From contig JAWNZC010000001.1 of NCBI GenBank assembly GCA_035771165.1, positions 2,908,001 to 2,972,000 of the forward strand: a DNA stretch of 64,000 nt, written 5' to 3'. A model generated the notes under the pieces. The model saw only the letters and a list, made by a program, of their open reading frames with translations. It had not been told where the DNA came from and did no database searches. This stretch comes from Paragorgia papillata (Eukaryota > Cnidaria > Anthozoa > Scleralcyonacea > Coralliidae). The translations under genes were made by a program, and so were the position numbers. This document shows positions 23,801 through 33,319 of this stretch, piece after piece (within the stretch, counting starts at the first letter, position 1; each line of letters begins with the position of its first letter).

Positions 23801-24505
23801 TTTTTTAACTGACATTTCCTTTCAAATCATGAAGCTACTTCAATCTCAACAAAAAATCTTTTATTGCAAGTACTGTACAGTAGTAAAACCAAATGCTGAG
23901 ATCAGATGTGGGTAATTCCAGAGCCTGTTCATCGGTGAGAGGGGTATTCGAGTTTTGACTACACCAGGTGACAAAGGCGAGTGGGGTATTTGAGTTTTGA
24001 ATACCCCAGGTGAAGTAAGCAAACAAAGTATTTGAGTTTCGAATACTGGTGACGTACACTAGTGGGAAATTCAAGGTCTGGTAGGGCAATTAATCAAAGA
24101 ATACCAGTCACGTGGTACAAATATAATTCTCTGATTGGACAACTTAACTGTGAGGTATAATATCACAAAAAGTTACCCTCCCCTTGCTCCAAGTCTATAA
24201 TTGATAAGAATAGCCCACCACTTTCACGATATTCTCCATATATGTTAATGTTTATACGATCAGGTTCTGAGATTGGCCTAATTTAATATAAATTTAATAA
24301 CTTCATTACAAACAAGTATCGAACCTGTATTAACCTTCTAGTGTCCGACACATAACGAAATTACCATTGCAAGCATGACAAAATACAAATTTCTCATAAC
24401 ACTACTTCTAATTTGTTATTATAAAGCAATTAACTAATATGTAATGTATTTAAATCAAAATTACCAAGGCAAATTCGAAATAGTCTTCTTCTCGTCCGTC
24501 ACCAT
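12236..24505 (-). CDS. RFC5: Replication factor C subunit 5
   Basis: RFC5 is a small AAA+ subunit of the nuclear clamp loader that opens PCNA and loads it at primer-template junctions. Eleven exons join in frame (minus strand): 24505-24465, 22481-22417, 21393-21257, 20541-20462, 18507-18434, 17499-17340, 15984-15903, 14750-14621, 13232-13155, 12509-12455, 12344-12236. They total 1011 nt and 336 residues (human RFC5 is about 340). Landmarks: VEKYRP at residues 15-20, Walker A GPPGTGKT at 52-59, LNASDDRGI from 82, Walker B-like ILDEADEM at 115-122, the SRC motif with its arginine finger at 159-161, [13 protein letters not shown] in exon 7, and a collar-domain end [18 protein letters not shown]. 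The start is the first ATG, in [14 protein letters not shown]. Nine introns are GT-AG; intron 3 begins GC. All catalytic motifs are intact, so the gene looks functional. Confidence 0.96.
12510..13154. repeat. Purine-rich minisatellite filling RFC5 intron 9
   Basis: From about 12545 to 13136 the plus strand is a degenerate array of agagtagagtagg / agagtaagagtag units. This is nearly the whole 645-bp intron between exons 9 and 10. On the RFC5 sense strand the array is pyrimidine-rich (ctactctac), so it could act as an extended polypyrimidine tract before the exon 10 acceptor. Long open frames here (up to 267 codons) are artefacts of the repeat. Confidence 0.95.
13311..13510 (-). mobile_element. 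5S-rRNA-derived SINE in RFC5 intron 8
   Basis: 5S-like head (gttaagcccggttagacggg, gttagtacttggatgggtga) and body (ctcctgcgctccgagggttt) on the same strand as RFC5. The body lacks a stretch present in the other copies (the ccgg-aacccggcg portion), and the copy ends at the taggg-cttac junction without a long tail. Confidence 0.8.
13511..14113. other. RFC5 intron 8 sequence
   Basis: Contains a minus-oriented copy of a dispersed element (tttgacgagtaaagccgtct at about 13778, see the 20612-22340 entry) and a run of 13 G at about 13831. No other feature. Confidence 0.5.
14114..14431. mobile_element. Long palindrome in RFC5 intron 8
   Basis: Arms of about 140-150 bp with few mismatches: left agtttttctgagttttgagc, gaaacttcaagactttagct, acaactgccattttgt; right the complement in reverse order, ending tcagaaaaact. 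The loop is only about 12 bp (aacctacggc). It ends about 190 bp from the 3' edge of exon 8. Confidence 0.9.
15267..15364. mobile_element. Palindrome in RFC5 intron 7
   Basis: Arms acagaactgatatgatcagt / actgatatcagttctgt and tctgtaaatgtgatacagaa / ttctgtatcacatttacaga. The following 15370-15425 (cagacattgattaaa, cctcatgaattattaatgag) matches fragments at 31165-31215, 32555-32590 and 42950-42995, so it belongs to a dispersed family. Confidence 0.75.
15433..15590. repeat. tgtactgcac-type simple repeat
   Basis: Degenerate penta/decanucleotide array (tactg, tgcac) ending with the regular run gtactgtactgtaccgtact. Lies in RFC5 intron 7. Confidence 0.9.
16075..16447. mobile_element. Palindromic MITE, TTAA family, copy 2
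   Basis: Flanked by TTAA on both sides (16071-16074 and 16448-16451). Inverted ends agggtattggcaa / ttgccaatgtcct, inner arms gtttaatttgaaagaactcg and the inverse. Closest to the copy at 53587. Located in RFC5 intron 6. Confidence 0.85.
16497..16703. repeat. About 20-bp degenerate repeats (cgttataagac)
   Basis: Ten or so copies of a cgttataagacattacgct-like unit with variations (tgtaagacgt, ctataaaatattc). Lies in RFC5 intron 6. Confidence 0.85.
16748..17339. other. RFC5 intron 6, no further feature
   Basis: Contains two short direct repeats of gggtggagtgg (about 17149-17198). No gene seen. Confidence 0.5.
17636..18360. mobile_element. Composite of ttattatatggct MITE pieces
   Basis: 17636-18056 is bounded by ttattatatggct and agccatataataa, inverted. 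It is followed at 18060-18180 by a palindromic segment (cggtctgtacgggaaagtat, gctccttcgtcgctcggtct) and at 18255-18360 by tcggtaatgcc, cctctcagcaaccaatcaac and gtttggcgtaat. The same three modules occur at 27884-28444 in another order. Lies in RFC5 intron 5. Confidence 0.75.
18969..19438. mobile_element. Palindromic MITE, TTAA family, copy 3
   Basis: TTAA at 18965-18968 and 19439-19442. Arms aaaattaagtttgtcttatt / cagacttaattttcgctt and gagatatttcaggttgtttg / caaccaactgaaatgtctc. Lies in RFC5 intron 4. Confidence 0.85.
19575..19800 (+). mobile_element. tRNA-derived SINE with shared central domain
   Basis: Head: tggcacggtgatcacacgtc with a B box ggtccgattcc. The body actccacccaaacactgcag, gttttctcctagtgtactcc, agtttccttc is related to the gttctccggttttcctccct block of the 5S-headed SINEs, so heads of different origin share a core. 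Diverged copy, in RFC5 intron 4. Confidence 0.55.
20046..20446. mobile_element. Fold-back abutting RFC5 exon 4 donor
   Basis: Inverted ends gcctcgtagtaccaaggtgc and gcgcctgggtacgaggc, flanked by a likely duplication tgataaactcc on each side (20034 and 20447). The right end lies 14 bp from the splice donor of exon 4, so intron 4 begins with gtgaggagtttatca and then the element. Confidence 0.75.
20612..22340. repeat. Dispersed/tandem element with tctgtctaacrccagac core
   Basis: At least five copies at about 20612-20725, 21478-21608, 21985-22078, 22086-22208 and 22207-22338, each running aaccca-ttctgcctgagct, ggccaaaa, tttattgttttactctgtct, aacaccagacaattttactc, atcaaaggg, agacatcctaggcagcaatg, ggttaa. 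Other copies lie at 13752, 24870, 34850, 42590, 43400-43900 and 44397, in both orientations. No coding capacity. The copies at 21.4-22.3 kb are in RFC5 intron 2. Confidence 0.85.
20785..20843. repeat. C29 followed by A-rich run
   Basis: A homopolymer of 29 C (20785-20813) runs directly into 16 A, then cccaaaaaaaa. It is an assembly-prone site in RFC5 intron 3. Confidence 0.95.
22555..22690 (-). mobile_element. SINE tail type 2, headless
   Basis: Minus strand: gatccgtcatctgaactgtg, ttgtatggcagctgccagga, gatatgccttgacacggcca. Matches the tail of the 5S SINE at 8015-8370 without the 5S head. It lies upstream of RFC5 exon 2, in intron 1. Confidence 0.7.
23160..24110. mobile_element. Fold-back in RFC5 intron 1
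   Basis: Clear inner arms ttgttgagattgaagtagct (about 23258) and agctacttcaatctcaacaa (about 23833). Outer parts share gggtatttgaaactcaaata and ttgagttttgaatacccc. A C run (23710-23723) and cagaattctgtaaatcc lie in the loop. Confidence 0.6.
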
Positions 24506-24878
24506 CTTGATTCTTGTTCTTTCCCGCGGAATCCCGCCAGGTGTTACGTACTTCATGTACGCCACACCACGATATTTTGTTCCCAGGCCATTAATTGTCT
24601 TCTGCGCAGCGTTGCCGAACGATATTTAAAGTATCTGCTAAACGTTTAAGCATGTGTGAATATTGCAAGAAGTTTGGGAAATAACAACAACCAGACAGTG
24701 AAGACTAAATAAGCCTCGACTATTCAATGTTTATTTGTGTTTTAAAAAAATGGGCATGAAAATTACGAATGGGGCATTTCAGAATATGTTACAATATTGG
24801 CAAAGAAGCCATGAACAAATTACGTACCTTTAACTCTTCAGTCTTCACCGCCAAACTCGACCAAAGTCGACTTTTATT

Positions 24879-24917
<39 letters not shown>

Positions 24918-25854
24918 GGGGACTCCGGCAGCGAAAGGGTTAATAACGTTTTCGTGGATGCTTGTAATTTTAACTTTTGTGTGAGACTTTCGGACCAGTC
25001 TAAATATTTCAGTGATTTCCCGCTCTTTTTATATGTATGAGCTCGGTCGTCGCACAAGCGCAAAACGTTTGGCAGCGGTGTTCCCTACGGTTCCCTGCCT
25101 GGCTGCCTCTAATCCTGACCCTAAACCTAACCACAACCCTACGCCAACCATAAACCTCATCACAACCCTACGGCAATCTTAAATTAAGACGCTGTGTTGT
25201 TTGGCTGAACGTAGCTATCGTCTATCTATATGGATAACTGGGGGTATGGATAACTCTGCGGCTATATATGGTCAAAGTTGGCCTTATTTCACATGATAAA
25301 ACGCAACTATACCGATTTATCCCTGGCCTCCGAGATAACCCTAGCTTCATGTCAACGCTTCACCCCCGAGCAATTCCAGGGACTATGCTCCGAGTGACTT
25401 ATCCCGGGTAACAATAGAGGTACGTTGATGCACGCAGGTGTAATTATACAAGAGTTGGTGGAAGCGTTTATGCATGCAGCCGGGATAACTCTGGTCTCTG
25501 GCTGCCTTGAGGTTACCCTATCGCTCAGACCGAGTTATCGGCCCTTGAGTGAATGAACTTAGCAATCAAGTACTCTTCTTAGTCTATTGGTAATTTATTA
25601 AAACGTTGTCGGCTCCTTAATTGGATGAAAGCAATTTACTACACGTCTTTTATTAGACTTATTAGATATTATAATATAAAATGTTGCGCCCTTTCACGGC
25701 TTGGATGAACTATTGAACTTAGTAACACCGACTACTCTTCTAGATCTGTTAGTAATTAAATAAAACCGGCGTTTTGCTTCTTTCATAGGATTTCATACTC
25801 AACCCTGTTTTGCGTCCACAAGTTGCGTTTAGCAAGCCAACATGTCTTCAGCCA
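24506..25854. other. RFC5 upstream region
   Basis: Immediately 5' of the RFC5 start; the promoter should lie here but I see no convincing TATA box. Holds one copy of the dispersed ctctgtctaacgccagacga element (about 24886) and a near-duplicate pair at 25555-25630 and 25705-25770 (gaacttag, tactcttct, tctrttrgtaattwa). No gene. Confidence 0.5.
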
Positions 25855-26245
25855 ACACGTCCTCTCACTTAGAATTCAGGATTATCCTGAATTGTCAAAG
25901 AGTTTAAAATTCAGGATTATCCTGAATGCTAGGGGCTTCTCGGTCCCACATGCGGCGTGTTAAACGGAAAGGCATATAAATAATGACCCAGTAGGGGTTG
26001 TTGTGGCCGGCGTCTGAGAGGTTAAGTTTAGGGTCGCCGGGGGGTTGTAGTTAGACTTTAGGCTTGCCGGGAGGTGGTGATTAGGTTTAAGCTCAAGATT
26101 AAAGGTGGGGTTGGGGGGTTGGGTTGGGTTTCAGGATTATTCTGAATTCTAGACCATTTGACAATTCACGATAATCCTGAATTCTAGACCATTTGACAAT
26201 TCAGGATCAATTCAGGATAATCCTGAATTCTAGATGAGAGAATAT
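25855..26245. repeat. Cluster of attcaggataatcctgaat palindromes
   Basis: Five or six copies of the self-complementary motif attcaggattatcctgaat or close variants (25870, 25907, 26131, 26164, 26205), joined by tctagaccatttgaca. The arrangement is an inverted repeat around 25930-26125. Confidence 0.85.
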
Positions 26246-26499
26246 GCTGCAGCAGCACGAATGTTTCTGTCACTGACTATGTTTCAAATTTGGCTCTGCA
26301 TGAGAGCGAGATTGCAGTCGCCCAAGTGCGTGATATGACAAACGACCAGCAAACTCGTTCTCAGGCCCACCGTGTAACACGCAGCACATTTAAAGGCTTG
26401 TACACGCATGTACGCTGTACGTACCTATGTTTACTTTTGGTGAAAATTTATTTTAATTCAGTTACGTGTCGATATTGAATTTAAGTATTTTAAAATACG

Positions 26500-27645
26500 A
26501 CATAGTTTAACGTTACTCAGTGATATGGCTTTAAAAATGTTTTGAACGTAGCATAAAAAGTTACTTTGTATGACTCGACGAATCGACATGTTGATCTATA
26601 GTGTCATTCATTAGGGTTGATCGTTGTGAAGACAGGTTTCATATTTATACTCTCATTGAACCAATGATGACGTTATCTATCAACAAGATGCAAATAGACT
26701 TCTAGCTGCTATTAGACCATCCCAGTTTAATGGAGCGTGGGCGCTATGCCATGCCTCAAGACAACGTCTTTGATGGTACCGTGGATTGGTGGTGATAATT
26801 TTGGAACCATTCTATTAATATGCCATGCCTCAAGACAACGTCTTTGATGGTACCGTGGATTGGTGGTGATACTCTTGGAACCATTCTATTAATATGCTAT
26901 GCCTCAAGACAACGTCTTTGATGGTACCGTGGATTGGTGGTGATACTCTTGGAACCATTCTATTAATATGCCATGCCTCAAGACAATGTCTTTGATGGTA
27001 CCGTGGATTGGTGGTGATAATTTTGGAACCATTCTATTAATATGCCATGCCTCAAGACAACATCTTTGATGGTACCGTGGATTGGTGGTGATAATTTTGG
27101 AACCATTCTATTAATATGCCATGCCTCAAGACAACATCTTTGATGGTACCGTGGATTGATGGTGATAATTTGTGAATCATTCTATTAATATGCCATGCCT
27201 CAAGACAATGTCTTTGATGGTACCGTGGATTGGTGGTGATACTCTTCGAACCATCTATTAATATGCCATGCCTCAAGACAACGTCTTTGATGGTACCGTG
27301 GATTGGCGGTGATGATTATGAATCATTCCATGAAATCTCATGGCTGATTCGGTATACGCGCGTGCTTGTCGCCAAAGCAGAATTTATTTTTTTGAGAGGA
27401 AAACAGCCTTTTGGTGCTCTTTTAACTGCGTGCCAAACTGACGTATAGTCTGGCCGATGTTAAACTTCTGATTAGTCATTGCTCGGAATGAAATAAAGAG
27501 CTGCTTCCTTCTGTTCTTTCGCAGGACGATCTTTAGGTTTTCCAAAAATACCCCCCAACGTTATTAAAGAAAGGTATATCATGACCAGTAACTTTTTAAG
27601 TTACGTTCAAAACCTTTTAAAGCCAGAATTACGTTAAACTATGTC
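26500..27645. mobile_element. TIR element carrying 74-bp tandem repeats
   Basis: Left arm (gacatagtttaacgttactc, ttttgaacgtagcataaaaa) is the inverse of the right arm (gtaactttttaagttacgtt, aattacgttaaactatgtcg at about 27640). Inside, a 74-bp unit (atgcctcaagacaacgtctt, tgatggtaccgtggattggt) repeats eight times from 26751 to 27320. A third, solo arm-like copy is at 58140-58215. Confidence 0.8.
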
Positions 27646-27692
27646 GAATTAGTCACCAGGCTTCTTTAGGAATTTATTTGTTGACCTTTTAA

Positions 27693-28746
27693 AGTCAGTA
27701 TGAAACGAAAATTTAAGTCTGTCTTATTTGAAAGAACACTTAAAATGACAAAGTAACATCTTTTGTAGTTTTTCGTTGCTTTGTTGTTTAGATATTTCAG
27801 GTCGTTTAATATATAGATTAAGCATCTTGACGTCACATGTGCATAATGACTTATTGGAGGAGAATATATATATCGTTATTAAAGGCTTATTAACCTCGTT
27901 TTCTCGGTCTGTACGGGAAAGTATTCGCCTGAGGTTTTCGTACAGACCGAGCGACGAAGGAGCGAGGTTTGTGCGAGAGAAACCGAGGGCAAATACTTTC
28001 CCGTACAGACCGAGAAAACGAGGTTAATAAGCCTTTTATTATATGGCTTTTGGTTTGTTTTCTTATCTGTTTTTAGTTCTACGTTTGTCTGGATCAGGTG
28101 TCGCTGTTCACCTTAGTTCTTACTTTTGAGCTTGTTCGTTTCGCTTCATGTTTACACCTGTTAGGCTTTTATTTTCCGCGCTTTTAAATAAGAAGTTTTT
28201 ATAAAAAGATGTTTCAGGACGTATTATTGTTCAAAATTTTCCAACGAATATATCTAATCCGCTTTTATTTTCATTCAAATCAACTCAGTAATTTTCCCGC
28301 CAAAACTTGCAGATCATTAAAAAGGACGTAATGCCCTCTCACAGTGCCGAGAGGCATTACGGCTTTTTCCGGACCTCTCAGCAACCAATCAGCGTGCGCC
28401 GTTTGGCGTAATGACCCGAAAACAAGCCCAGCCATATAATAAATATGATTATCGTTGCTATATCAAATAAAATCACTTGAAAATTTTGCATATTTGGTAT
28501 TGTGAGAAAAACACCCCTACATGCTTACTTCGAATTAATTTGGTTTAATAATAACAACGATATATATAACTTTCCCCAATAAGTCATTATGCACATGCGA
28601 CGTCAAGATATTTAATTTACATATCCGAAACAAACTGAAATATCTCAACAACGAAGGAAGGAAACGAAAAAGTGCAAAAGATGTTACTTTGTCATTTTAA
28701 GTGTTCTTTCAAATAAGACAGACTTCATTTTAAGTTCATAGGCACT
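27693..28746. mobile_element. Palindromic MITE, TTAA family, copy 4, with nested insert
   Basis: TTAA at 27689-27692 and 28747-28750. Arms aaatttaagtctgtcttatt / ataagacagacttcatttt. The element is split by 27884-28444: a palindrome with arms taacctcgttttctcggtct / agaccgagaaaacgaggtta, followed by a ttattatatggct-bounded MITE. The host palindrome resumes at 28450, so the insertion order can be read. Confidence 0.85.
27884..28444. mobile_element. Nested palindrome plus ttattatatggct MITE
   Basis: 27884-28033 is a near-perfect palindrome (aaggcttattaacctcgttt / aaacgaggttaataagcctt). 28030-28444 is bounded by ttattatatggct and cagccatataataa and contains ggacgtaatgccctctcac, cagcaaccaatcagcgtgcg and tttggcgtaatga. 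Related to 17636-18360. Confidence 0.8.
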
Positions 28747-28760
28747 TTAAAATCTCCTAT

Positions 28761-28788
28761 TAGATTTGGACCGGGGGGTCCAAATCTA
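28761..28788. repeat. Small hairpin
   Basis: tagatttggaccggggggtc followed by caaatcta: 12-bp arms with a tiny loop. Confidence 0.7.
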
Positions 28789-28789
28789 T

Positions 28790-29434
28790 TACCTAAAGGT
28801 TGGGAGACGATGGTATGGAAGTAATGGATTTCCAAGTATCGAGCATTATTTCATAATTGAGTCGGTTTTCTTTGATGTACCGCGGGATGTATACAGCATA
28901 CAGCCCTCGTTCTCGGTATTTATCCTATACTTGTTAACTAATGTTAACCGATCATATAATCAATCTGATCATAACTAATCATTGTTAACTGATTATAATG
29001 ATTTTTTTTTGTTGATAGATTTTCAAGACAATTTTGTGTCGTCAATCTTGTACTCTCGGAAATCTATTTAGCATCCGATGCTTTAGAGCCAAGTAAGAAA
29101 GGAAGGCGATGAAGGAGAATTCCATGGTCATTTATGGTTTTGAATCAAAATGTAAGTACTTCGTTTTGTAAAATCTTGTAGTTTATATAGGCAGTGAGTT
29201 TATCGCGTTTAGGATTTTCCAACAATGTGTTAGACTAGCTGTATTTACATTAGAAGTGTTTTTATCAGTTGAAGTTGTTAAAGTTAAAAGAAAAACCATG
29301 AAACTTCAACAACTTCAAGCTGAAAACACTTTAATAACGTGGAGAAACATTTAACTGAGAATTTACCGACACAATGCGTACTTGTAGTCCAACAACTACT
29401 TGTGATCGACACACGTACAGTTTGACTCGTTCCC
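28790..29434. other. No supported feature
   Basis: AT-rich. aacttcaacaacttcaagct at about 29300, with gaaaacac, resembles 40225-40250, which suggests degraded repeat. No gene. Confidence 0.5.
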
Positions 29435-29660
29435 AGGTATAAATATCGTAAACAACCTGGGTTTTGTCATCTGAGTTCTAGTGACTCGATCACTGCTCGA
29501 TGGTTAGACAATCTGGCTAGTACTCGGAATTTAAAGTTGTGGGTTTGAGTAAAATGAACACGTTAGGTCTTAGCTTATGTCGTGCACTTTTAACATGAGC
29601 CCCTGGCTCGGATGATTGGGCGACCACATCCTGTGCTTGTGACGTTAAATAAATCATTAC
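29435..29660 (+). mobile_element. tRNA-like head joined to 5S-SINE tail
   Basis: 29435-29560 matches the SINE-like head at 56370-56490 (actcgttcccaggtat, tgtcatctgagttctagtg, tctggctag), including a degraded tRNA-like part. 29575-29660 (cacgttaggtcttagcttat, gtcgtgcacttttaacatga, ggatgattgggcgaccacat) is the tail of the 5S SINE at 4350-4650, ending ttaaataaatca. The element thus joins a tRNA-type head to a tail also used by a 5S-type SINE. Confidence 0.65.
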
Positions 29661-29789
29661 TCCCGTGTGGAACTTTTAACACGGCACAATTTTTAAGAAC
29701 GATTTTTGATGCAGCATGTTGCTGAAACCAAATTGATACGTGTATTGAACAATTGACTGTACGGAAAAAGATATGGCAACTAGTTTGTA

Positions 29790-30048
29790 CATTTAACCCA
29801 GTGAGCTCGATATGAGTGATATCTTTGTGGCGGACAATGTGCGAGCATGTATATAGGCCTGAAGTACGTATAGTTCCAGTCTTCTACGCGGTCTGGTCAA
29901 GTCTGATCTGGTCCGTCAAAAGACCGCGTAGGAGACTGGAACTATACGTACTTCAGGCCTACATGTCCATCATGTTTGGCTTCAATCTTTGCCCGGTCAA
30001 TGCCCAGCAGATATCACTCTAGTTATATATAAAGCTCACTGATTTAAC
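29790..30048. mobile_element. Fold-back with acgtatagttccagtc arms, copy 2
   Basis: Arms aggcctgaagtacgtatagt / actatacgtacttcaggcct are perfect over more than 30 bp, with further arms cagtgagctcgatat and atataaagctcactg. Better preserved than the copy at 9021. Confidence 0.85.
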
Positions 30049-30481
30049 CGCAATCTTTTGCGCACAGTATATATATAATCGTTTCTTGCAGAGTATCGGA
30101 AGATACGGTTTGAAAACGATCAATTTTGGTGGGAATGAAATTCTTGCTTACTCAATTTACGTTGGTATGATAAACTATGTTTAGTTGTTACTTGAACTGA
30201 TTTGAGGTCGCAAAGCATTATGGTTAAATGTACCGTCGCCATCTTTTTCGGTACCGTCAATTAGGTAACGAACTTTTGTTGCCGTTTAAAATTGTTGTTA
30301 AAACTGATTGTTCCGTGTAAAACTTGTGTTATTTTCATGAATTTCCATGTATGTTCGTCCTATAGGCTTGTGAATATCTTATTGACGTCACTAGATTTAG
30401 TGACCTTTTTTGAACAAACCATTTCCTACATACTTTTTATTCTAACCTATATGAGAACACTATTATTAAGGAACACTTTAA
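30049..30481. other. No supported feature
   Basis: AT-rich spacer. A 73-codon frame at 30292 has no recognisable motif. Confidence 0.5.
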
Positions 30482-30882
30482 GACCCCGTTTACACGATGC
30501 CGGTACAATTTGAAAACGGAACAAAATCATGCCGGTGTGTAAATACAGGCCAAAACGCCTTGCGTTTACACGGTGCCTGTATAATATAATGACGGATTAG
30601 CATGTGACTATTCTCTTCCAATGAGAATTGAGAAGACTTTGTGAATACTGCTGACCCGAATACTGTGGTCGTATATATCGTGATTACCGTCATGAAACTG
30701 TTACGGCACGGGCGTTTACACGATACCGTTAGTGTCCGTTTTCATTTCATGCCGTCAAGGAACCCGTCTTCATTTTGTGCCGTTTTCATGTAATTTTTGT
30801 GCCGGTATCGTGTAAACGCAAGGCCTAAACGGCATGATTTTGTTCCGTTTTCAAATTGTACCAGCATCATGTAAACGGGGTC
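30482..30882. mobile_element. TAA-flanked MITE, ends gaccccgtttacacgatg
   Basis: Inverted ends gaccccgtttacacgatgc and gcatcatgtaaacggggtc flanked by TAA. Internal inverted copies of gtttacacg(a/g)t and gccgttttca. No transposase. The target fits PIF/Harbinger. Confidence 0.8.
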
Positions 30883-31577
30883 TAAAAGACATGTCAATTT
30901 TTTTTAAGAAATTAGGGAAAGTAGTAGTCATGTATTTAATTAAGTAATAGATAAAGCATGAGCAGCGATCTGTATCTGATTTACAAGGCGAGCTGCAAGC
31001 GAGTCGTAGTAAATCAGATACAGATCGGCTGCGAATGCTTTATCGTACTTATCAAATGGGCGCATCTAAATAGCCATGTTTTCAAACTATTTTTCAAGTT
31101 GGAGTGATTTTAGCTAAGTAAATTGAGGAAAAAGTTTATGTAAATCAGGACGAATCTGTATGCGATTTACAGATATTGATTAAACATTCATTTCTTTTTA
31201 ATTTTCTTCATGAATTGATAAGTAATAGATAAAGCATGAGCAGCAGTGTTTTATCTGTTATATTTGATAAAACACGTACTGCGAATGTTTTAAATAGCTT
31301 CAAAAACGACCCATTTGTGATTTGGTAAGTTCATTGGCGTAGTAATTTTCAGAAAAACAAAGTTGTCTAAGCCGAGAAAATTAAAGCTAATGTTTATGTA
31401 AATCAGGATGATTTTGTATCAGATAACGTCAGAAAGAATACAAATAGACATAGAATTTTATGTAAGATTGTTTTTTCAGCTGTTCATTAAATGACTTAAA
31501 AACTCATTAATAATAATTCACGAGGAAAATACAAAGGAAATCAGTCCGAGGTTTTATCAGATAGTAATGTTAATTAA
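30883..31577. repeat. Fragments of a dispersed AT-rich family
   Basis: A hairpin at about 30953-31045 (gatctgtatctgatttac / gtaaatcagatacagatc), then repeated pieces: gtttatgtaaatcagga (about 31134 and 31394), ttaattttcttcatgaatt (about 31197) and gattaaacattcatttc. Related pieces lie at 15370, 32555, 34490 and 42890-42990. Confidence 0.6.
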
Positions 31578-32193
31578 GGCCCGTTTCAAACGTCGAATTT
31601 TTCATGCGTCGAATACAATTCGTTAATTAAGTGCGTGATAAGTTCGACGTTTGAATCAATTAAATTCGAGCGTTTTGATTAAATGCGACATGCGAATTAA
31701 ATTCGACTGCTTAGGTCGAATAAAACGACCTTGACGGCTTGATGCGACTTCGATTCAAACGTCGAACTTTCCATGTGTCGAATGTAATGCATGCAAACAT
31801 GGCGGATAGCGACGAGGAGGAAGCTTGCAGTTCACGAAAGGTTTTCTTGAATCGGGCTTCTGAATAAGTGTTCCACACTATGTCCCACCATCCAGGATTT
31901 CGAATTATTCGACGACAAGAGCAATGGATGCTCATGGTTGTATTTTTCCTGCTATAATTAATAAAACAGAATAACGTACGTTTGAACTCGGCGTTTTCTT
32001 CTTATTACCATGTATTGTAAAGCATGTATCATCATTTTTCGCCGTCGTTTTGACTGTTGAATAACATTGTAAATATTAATTTGCTTTTGGTCAACATTCG
32101 AGTTGGACTCCTTTGCTTTCGCCATGTTGTTATAGAAATGATTATTTTAAATTATATTCGACACATGAAAAATTCGACGCTTCAACCAGGCCT
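31578..32193. mobile_element. TAA-flanked MITE, ends ggcccgtttcaaacg
   Basis: Left ggcccgtttcaaacgtcgaa and tttttcatgcgtcgaa, right acacatgaaaaattcgacgc and ttcaaccaggcc, inverted, with TAA at each boundary. Many internal ttcgacg / cgtcgaa motifs. No coding frame recognised. Confidence 0.75.
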
Positions 32194-32646
32194 AAGGAGG
32201 ACTTTACGATGATTATACTCAGCTGTCATTCCACGCCCCAGAAGACTAGAAAATTCTCGGCGTATCACAAAGGAACGAAACATTCAATGCATTTCTCTAG
32301 GGTGGTGGCATTTTTTGTGGCTTTGCCACTCCCCGTGATTAAAAATAAAAGCCTTGCACATAACTTCCGCGTGTGATTTGATCCCGTTGATAAATGTGGA
32401 GACATATTAGTTAGACGTCTGATTCTATATATACCCAAACGGATAATAAAAGTTGACATGTCTTCTCTATCAACATAATTATTGTTTTAGATGTTCCTTA
32501 GTAAAAAGCCGCGGATGCATTGATATAAAACCACGAACATGGTAATGATTTCTTTTGTGTTTTCATGAATTATTAATGAGGTCTGAGAATCTGATAAAAA
32601 ATCCTCTTGATTTACATAAACTTTAGCTTTGATTTTTTCGGCTTAA

Positions 32647-33309
32647 GGTGGCTCCATACAGTTTCTTGAAAAATGGAAAATACAGAGTCCAAAACACGTG
32701 ATTAAACAATTCGGAAAAAGAATAAAACTAAATGTCATAACAGTCTGACAATCAAAAACTGTTACCAAATAAATAGCAACAGTTGTTGCTGCTATGGCAA
32801 CAATGACGTTTCAAAATGGCTGCCAATTACCCTTCAAACTAGTTTAATTCGGAAAAAACTTTGGTGACCCAAAGTCACTTTCTTGAAGTATGAGTAATCA
32901 ATAGGCCGATTTTAAAAAAATTCTGTAGATCCAAATATTTTAGAAATTAACAAACATGATTTTTTCGAGAAAAAAAATTATTCCTTTTACAGAATTTTTT
33001 TAAAATCGGCATATTGATTACTCATATACTTCAAGAAAAGTTTTAATGAAAAAAAAATTGGGGGTCACCAACGTTTTTTTCGAATTAAATTAGTTTGAAA
33101 GGTAATTGGCAGCCATTTTGAAACGTCATTGTTGCCATAGCAACAACTGTTGCTATTTATTTGGTAACAGTTTTTGATTGTCAGACTGTTTAACTATGCA
33201 TAATATTTAGTTTTATTCTTTTTCCGTATTGTTTATGCACGTGTTTTGGACTCTCAAACTTTTTTCTCAAACGTATTTTCCATTTTTCAAGAAACTGTAT
33301 GGAGCCATC
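32647..33309. mobile_element. TTAA-flanked long palindrome
   Basis: TTAA at 32643-32646 and 33310-33313. Ends ggtggctccatacagtttct / gaaactgtatggagccatc. Arms of more than 250 bp include gcaacagttgttgctgctat against its inverse (atagcaacaactgttgctat) and tcaaaatggctgccaattac against gtaattggcagccattttga. Confidence 0.9.
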
Positions 33310-33319
33310 TTAAGCCGCT

